From: Owenia fusiformis
Lineage: Eukaryota > Annelida > Polychaeta > Sabellida > Oweniidae
DNA: 64,000 nucleotides
Assembly: GCA_903813345.2 (NCBI GenBank)
Contig: CAIIXF020000009.1
Span: 27,874,740 to 27,938,739 of the forward strand
Direction of reading: 5' to 3'
The notes below the pieces were generated by a model. That model had not been told where the DNA came from. It was given only the letters and a program-made list of their open reading frames with translations, and searched no databases. Within the stretch, counting starts at the first letter, position 1. The number at the start of each line of letters is the position of its first letter. Shown here in pieces: positions 59,156-64,000 of this stretch. The position numbers and the translations under genes were made by a program.

Positions 59156-59682
59156 AGTAACACATTTATGATGTATCTAAAATCTAAAACCTCAAAAAGT
59201 GATAGATATGACTATATGTTGTATAAAAAGAGATTTTTAAAAAGAAATTGTGTCTGAGAGATAAATAAAAAAGAAAAAACCTTAGTATTGACCGGGAATC
59301 GAACCACCGACAGCTGGATTCAAACTATCAAAACCTTATTCTAGCGCCTTACTCCATTAGGCCACACTAGCATAACAGAAAATTCTAAAGCTATGTTATA
59401 CATTTTAGAAGACAGTCGAATCTATTTCGGTAAATTTTTAAGTCAAAACCAGGATTGATGATGTAAATTCAGTTTTCATTTAGATAATCTATTTCCTGTT
59501 ATGAGTCGTAAAAAAACATGGCTCCGAAAAAATATTTCTTGCATCCAAATTTCAAAATGATATATATCCATGGATCAGTTATTTTTGGCACCTGAACCCA
59601 TCCTAATAGAAAGGTAAGACTATTTTCTTGACTCATATCGCTTAAATTGTCGAAATTCGGCCTAGAATCGTAAATGTGTCAC
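59156..59682. mobile_element. 527-bp TTAA-flanked insertion with tRNA-like segment
   Basis: The inverted ends are GTAACACATTTATGAT and, reversed, GTGACACATTTACGAT. TTAA at 59152-59155 and 59683-59686 matches a single TTAA at 45270-45273 in the uninterrupted copy. TTAA targets are typical of piggyBac-type elements. Confidence 0.75.
59284..59370 (-). tRNA. tRNA-like sequence, probably a pseudogene
   Basis: On the minus strand it begins GCTAGTGTGGCCTAATGG, a good A-box and D-arm resembling tRNA-Arg, and ends with GGTTCGATTCCCGG, a good B-box. The acceptor and T stems pair poorly and the anticodon loop is about 21 bases, so a working tRNA is unlikely unless an intron is present. Confidence 0.35.
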
Positions 59683-60409
59683 TTAAGGGGAAAAGTTCAT
59701 CATAAAAAATATTAGAAAAATCACGTAATGTACCAATATGCATTGCTTCCTGATATACTATTTGTCATCTGTCACTTCTATCGTCAGTACCAATTGAGAG
59801 TATTCGTGCAGCCATTACGACTTTTATTGTGCGCCATGAGTAAATAAGTATCATATCTTCAAAAATATTTGCTTTTGAATATACTAGTATTCAGAAACTA
59901 ACTGTAAGTTCATGAGGTCATTATGAACTCCTCTATTACAAAATGAAATGGCAGATAAAATTCTTTTGATTTGGATTCTTCTCAAAAATCATCTAAAAGT
60001 GTGGGAATAGCGTGCCAGAATTTGACATAATGTATCTTTGAATGATGAATTGGGAATGACGACTTTTTCAATGGTAGCTCGTTAAAAATATGTTCCTTAG
60101 AGATATGTTGTAATTTGCCCTTAACAAAGTTGTCTCAATGTATGCTAACCCTTGATTTGGATTTCATTGAACAATTAAACAATTGTTATATAAAATGTAT
60201 GATTTTGCTACCAGATTTCAATATCTTTCAGTAAAAGATTCACCAAAAACTATTTCAATATAGAAAATCAAATTGTTGCCAAACTTTTGGAGGGGTGTAA
60301 ATTGTATATATGACAAATACAAAAAATGCTTCTATGTGAGGTACACCGATGAAGGGGGAGATTTGTGGATACATAAAAAATCGAACCCCTGGTCACCAAT
60401 TGCTGGCTA

Positions 60410-60600
60410 CTCCAAAATTAAATGCCTCGGTAATCTAAACCTCATAAGAAGCTCCCTATCATCAAAGATTTCGAGGGGATTGCTACGATCCCTAACATGC
60501 CTAAGCAATCGCTCTCGTCTAAGAGACCGTCTTACTGCAAAGATGCGCACATGTACCACAAAAGCCATCTTTGCTTACATGCGTTTGTTCTTTCTTTCTA
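60410..60600 (-). pseudogene. Harbinger transposase, N-terminal fragment
   Basis: The reverse strand reads MAFVVHVRIFAVRRSLRRER, then LLRHVRDRSNPLEIFDDREL and MRFRLPRHLIL. RDRSNPLExFDDxEL followed by RFRLxR is the recognisable N-terminal region of HARBI1-type nucleases. The frame is broken at the plus-strand left side by the insertion ending at 60410. Confidence 0.75.
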
Positions 60601-61099
60601 TTACGTAATGATGACGCATTGGCATTTGAAAATAATTTACGTTGAACGTATATGAAAGATACGTTGCTGTTAACGCTTGGACACCAAGAAATTGATGACA
60701 TTTTCGTACCTGTCTTTGGAACCAGCTAGAAACTTGAAGATGTCAAGCAAATGACAAATCATTTTAACATTACGTATTATATCTAAAACAAGTGTTTCAC
60801 AAAATCTCATGGTAATTGGATACTAAACGTACGAATAAATAGTGTTTTTAAGGCTGGACGTAAAGTTACACGGTGAAGATACTTGACGTAAATATTTTGT
60901 AAGATCCGCAGGACTTTACGTTCATCGTAAAGTTACGTTTGCTTTATGAATACCAAAATAAGTTTCCGTAATACGATACGTTGACGTAAGTCCTACGTTG
61001 GCTTTATGAATAAGGCTACTGATGTGAACTCTGTCCCATTAGATGTCAGAAGCTCAACCAAAGTACTGTGTGAAGCCATATTAGCCTTCAATGCGTTAC

Positions 61100-61490
61100 G
61101 GATCTGAATGATGAGGGCAGCACTGTTTTGGTGAATATCTTATGTGAAACAGCTCATATCGTAATTTATTGATGTCAGTTACAAATGTATTTTTGTAATT
61201 CTGCTGTTCTTTTGCATGTGAACAATTCAACTTTGGATTTTATTGTTACTGGATCTGATCAAAAGTAAAATAAATCAACTGAAGACAAGCAATTCTTGTT
61301 GTTTCCTTCAATAGGAAACAATATAGGAATTCCTGATACCATAAAATCCAAAGTTGAATTGTTCACCTGCAAAAGTACAGCTGAATTACAAAAAAAATAA
61401 CTGCCACTAATAGATTACGAGATGAGCTGTTTCACATGAGATACTAGTATTCTCAAAAACAGAACAGTGCTGCCCTCACTTATGAAGGTG
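61100..61490. repeat. About 180-bp-arm palindrome in the 8-kb element
   Basis: GGGCAGCACTGTT, GTGAAACAGCTCAT and ATGTGAACAATTCAACTTTG on the left are complemented at 61316-61490. It is a separate foldback unit just outside the Harbinger-like element. Confidence 0.75.
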
Positions 61491-63029
61491 TTGACATTTC
61501 AACTCTTTCACATTTGAAGAGGGTGAATTATCAAACCTGTGTATGGAAACATTCCCACCAGCCTAAACCCAGCTCTACCAAACAAAACACTGCATGAATG
61601 AATTATGAATTCCCCGAGGAATCTTTAACACCCCAATGTAGACGTTTTTTTGACCCCAATGGTCAATAGAATCCTTCCTTGCTGAAATTGTTGATATTTT
61701 AAATTATGAGACCATTGTGGAAGATGAAAACTATAATGATGAGTAAAAACAAGTTAGGAGTAGAATATGTGTGAGAACTAGTAGAATGGAATGAGGCAAT
61801 ACTGTCAGACATACATGTAAAAATGCTGAAATTAAGAGTAAAATGATAATTTTGAGCAATTTTGCGTTCTATGTTGTGTCTTGACCATTCTCAAATGAAG
61901 GTAAATCTGAAATCAAAAATGAAGTTTCCATGACAATGAAACATGGTTATCATGGCAACCAAGTAAATTGTAACCTCCAAAGTCTGACACAAGACACAAG
62001 TCTAATTATCTTTTAAGTTCTGAAAAGCTGATATCTGTATCTGCTTGAATTCAAAAGTTATACCATTTATCAATTGTGGAGGTCTGAATTTCAATAAAAC
62101 CCTAGTTACTATGGTAACCAATCAAATTTCAGCTCTCAAAGTCTGATTTAATACTTAAAATCAATTATTGTCTAAGATCTGAAAAAATGAGACATGTATC
62201 ACCCTTATTTCAAAAGTTATAGCATCCATCCAATGAGGGGGTCAGAATTTCCCTAAAACCCTGGTTACCATGGCAACCAACCATATACCAGCTCCCAAAG
62301 TATGATACAATACTTAAAACCAGCCATTTATGAAGATCTGAAAATATGAGACCTGTATCTCCCTTATTTCAAAAGTTATAGCATCCATCCAATGTGGGGG
62401 TTCGAATCTGTGAAATAGGCCCCTGTATAAATCATGGACCCATATAAGGCCAAAATCTGAGATTCTGTGGACTGATCTTTACATAAGATTGTTGCTAACA
62501 TATTATAGACGTTTTCTATTTACACTTCAACCCTTCCTAACACACTGGTGAAAAAATATGCACAAAATGACTCTATCATTCCTGAAAAATTGGCCTGAAA
62601 ATTGACACCCGAAGGGTATGTTTTATCCATTTCCATGGCAACCACTTAACCATGTGACTTGAAATTTTTATCATATATTCAATTAGCCCTTACCAATATA
62701 CCATAGCAATTTGGATACATTCCACTGAGTATTTTTTGAGTTCTTGCCTAATTTTATAGTAGAGGTCCAAATTATAGCCCATGGGGGGGGGGGGTAAAAT
62801 GGCCACAAAATCTAAAAGCTGAAAAACTAGGATCTAATAATTCATACAAATATGTGAAATCATACTAGCAACATGAAAAATTATGTCCCGTAAAATCCCT
62901 CTGAACGCACGCATTTAGGCTCATTCTGACTGCACTATAAGTTTTGTATGGTTATATAGGTGAATCTTTGCACCACTAAGCTTCCATCTTTTTGGCCTTT
63001 ATATAACGTGTACCACTCTTTGTTTCTAG

Positions 63030-63187
63030 TTGTAATAACTGATTCACAAAAGTATGTCGAGTTTTTGCCACAATTGAATCCAGATTCATCATACAATAAG
63101 AATTTTATAAGTCAGGGTTACTTAGAAAGTTTTGAGAATTCTTTAAAGTTACAGTCGTTGGTCATAAAAGAACATTCAGCCAACTAA
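63030..63187 (+). CDS. Candidate terminal exon, unassigned
   Basis: A good acceptor (ctctttgtttctag) precedes a 158-nt open stretch reading VVITDSQKYVEFLPQLNPDS through KEHSAN and a TAA. I recognise no family. It enters in phase 1, which would also fit chitin synthase exon 16, but that would need a jump of about 9.9 kb over the nested transposons. It may be spurious. Confidence 0.2.
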
Positions 63188-63634
63188 ACATTTTACTCCT
63201 ACCAAATAAAACCATAGCTGCATTAGATATTGACAAGTATGTATATTTTATTTTCCACATTGTTTACAAAATCATTACTATTAGGGGATTACCATTAGGG
63301 GATGGTGTCCAAAGGTTGTCAGCAGTGAATAAAAATTAATTTACTATAGTTTCATCAATCCTCCGTTCAAAACATCGTCCATAAATGGATAAGCAATGGA
63401 TCGATAATGGATAAGATAATAGAAAATTAATGAATGATGGATAAGTTAATGGAAAAGTCCATTCTTGACTCACTTTGATAATGTTTCTTTACGATTAATG
63501 TGATCAATTACATTGCAATCCATCTTTTTTCCAAGTAGATATTCATGCAATAAACTTAGGGATGTCCTTTGTTATATGAATGCATTGCACTATATATTCA
63601 CACTAAATGAGTGTCTGTTGTTGATTTCAAATCA

Positions 63635-63840
63635 CTATAGCTGAACACAGCTGTACTCGAACACAAGTGTGTAGTTGAACACAAGTGTAGTTTCACACTG
63701 TAGCTGAACACAATTGTAGTTTCACACTGTAGCTGAACTTTAGTGTAGTTGCACACTGTAGTTGAACTCAGGTGTAGTTGCACACTGTAGCTGAACACAA
63801 GCATATTTGAACATAAGAGTACTTGAATACAACTGAAGCT
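63635..63840. repeat. About 30-bp minisatellite
   Basis: Six or seven variants of CACACTGTAGCTGAACACAAG and GTGTAGTT. It explains the open frames on the minus strand. Confidence 0.75.
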
Positions 63841-64000
63841 GAGTAACCTTAAATGTAAGACTACAGCACATAGTACAATTAACTCGAGGGGCTAATCTCA
63901 ATCTCCAACTTGTTAAACCCATAGACTCTACATCAGACCATCCTTGGTTCAATTCTTCCCATAGCTGATATAGCAGTAAAGCTCGATCTTGAAGGATGCA

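Larger units (their letters stand above)
57638..60410 (+). mobile_element. 2.8-kb repeat, second copy of the intron-11 repeat
   Basis: It is collinear with 44339-46489 from CATAGCCGTAGGG to TTGCTGGCTAC, but with two extra blocks of about 0.5 kb (58385-58888 and 59156-59682) that are missing in the intron copy. It disrupts the Harbinger transposase reading frame. Confidence 0.85.
57209..61017. mobile_element. PIF/Harbinger-like element nested in the 8-kb element
   Basis: The ends are AGCCTTATTCATAAAGCCAA and its exact complement. ACTGA flanks both sides (57204-57208 and 61018-61022). Subterminal TTACGT/ACGTAA words are dense in both arms. Two minus-strand fragments of a HARBI1-like transposase remain, split by a 2.8-kb insertion. 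Confidence 0.8.
54917..62937. mobile_element. 8.0-kb element with about 1.4-1.5-kb inverted arms
   Basis: The left arm (54917-about 56490) starts TAGTGCAGTCAGAATGAG. The right arm (about 61545-62937) is its reverse complement. TAA flanks both sides (54914-54916 and 62938-62940), which fits a 3-bp target duplication. The arms contain units of about 150-165 bp with X-box-like palindromes. No own transposase is readable; the interior is filled by later insertions. Confidence 0.8.

Overview
The window is AT-rich, intron-rich animal nuclear DNA. I read it as a lophotrochozoan, probably a mollusc or a close relative. The reasons are a metazoan-type chitin synthase, short exons with GT-AG introns, and dense families of palindromic DNA transposons and minisatellites, including GGAC/GACA-rich repeats of a kind I associate with molluscs. 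I see no prokaryotic features.

Two protein-coding genes can be assembled exon by exon, both on the plus strand. The first (coding exons 18984-35158) has 11 coding exons giving 546 aa with every splice phase closing. It is the orthologue of human C12orf4/FERRY3 (DUF2362), a subunit of the endosomal FERRY complex that binds active Rab5 and links mRNA to early endosomes. The second (36439-54608) has 17 coding exons giving 1723 aa, again with all phases closing. It is a chitin synthase with the family landmarks FGWWENF, CATMWHE, DGDVDF, EDRW, QRRRW and SWGTRE. The two genes lie head to tail with about 1.3 kb between them and have no evident functional link.

Layout. 1-18976: no convincing gene. 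It holds tandem arrays (162-bp, 67-bp and about 125-bp units), hairpins, and a series of terminal-inverted-repeat (TIR) elements: 10051-12330, 12420-14683 with a mariner-like element inside, a 942-bp foldback element at 15796-16737, and 17617-18106. 18977-35158: FERRY3. Its introns hold a hAT-like MITE with an 8-bp target duplication, a 32-bp minisatellite that repeats the exon-4 splice donor about 40 times, and a 5.5-kb transposon with about 590-bp TIRs that carries broken transposase genes and two smaller nested MITEs. 35159-36438: a degenerate GGATCAAA-rich repeat, then the intergenic gap. 36439-54608: chitin synthase. Its introns hold a cruciform-forming palindrome, a 2.15-kb repeat that recurs downstream of the gene, and a 1.5-kb array of about 136-bp units. 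54917-62937: an 8.0-kb element with about 1.4-1.5-kb inverted arms; nested inside it are a PIF/Harbinger-like element, then the 2.8-kb repeat, then two TTAA-flanked insertions, one holding a tRNA-like segment. 62938-64000: one weak candidate exon and a short minisatellite.

I found no wholly new gene system. The most unusual signals are the tandem array of 5' splice donors in FERRY3, the deep transposon nesting with readable empty sites, the dense RFX X-box-like palindromes in the 8-kb element, and same-orientation 2-kb repeats that bracket the catalytic and C-terminal exons of the chitin synthase. All identifications rest on reading translations and motifs by eye; no database search was run.
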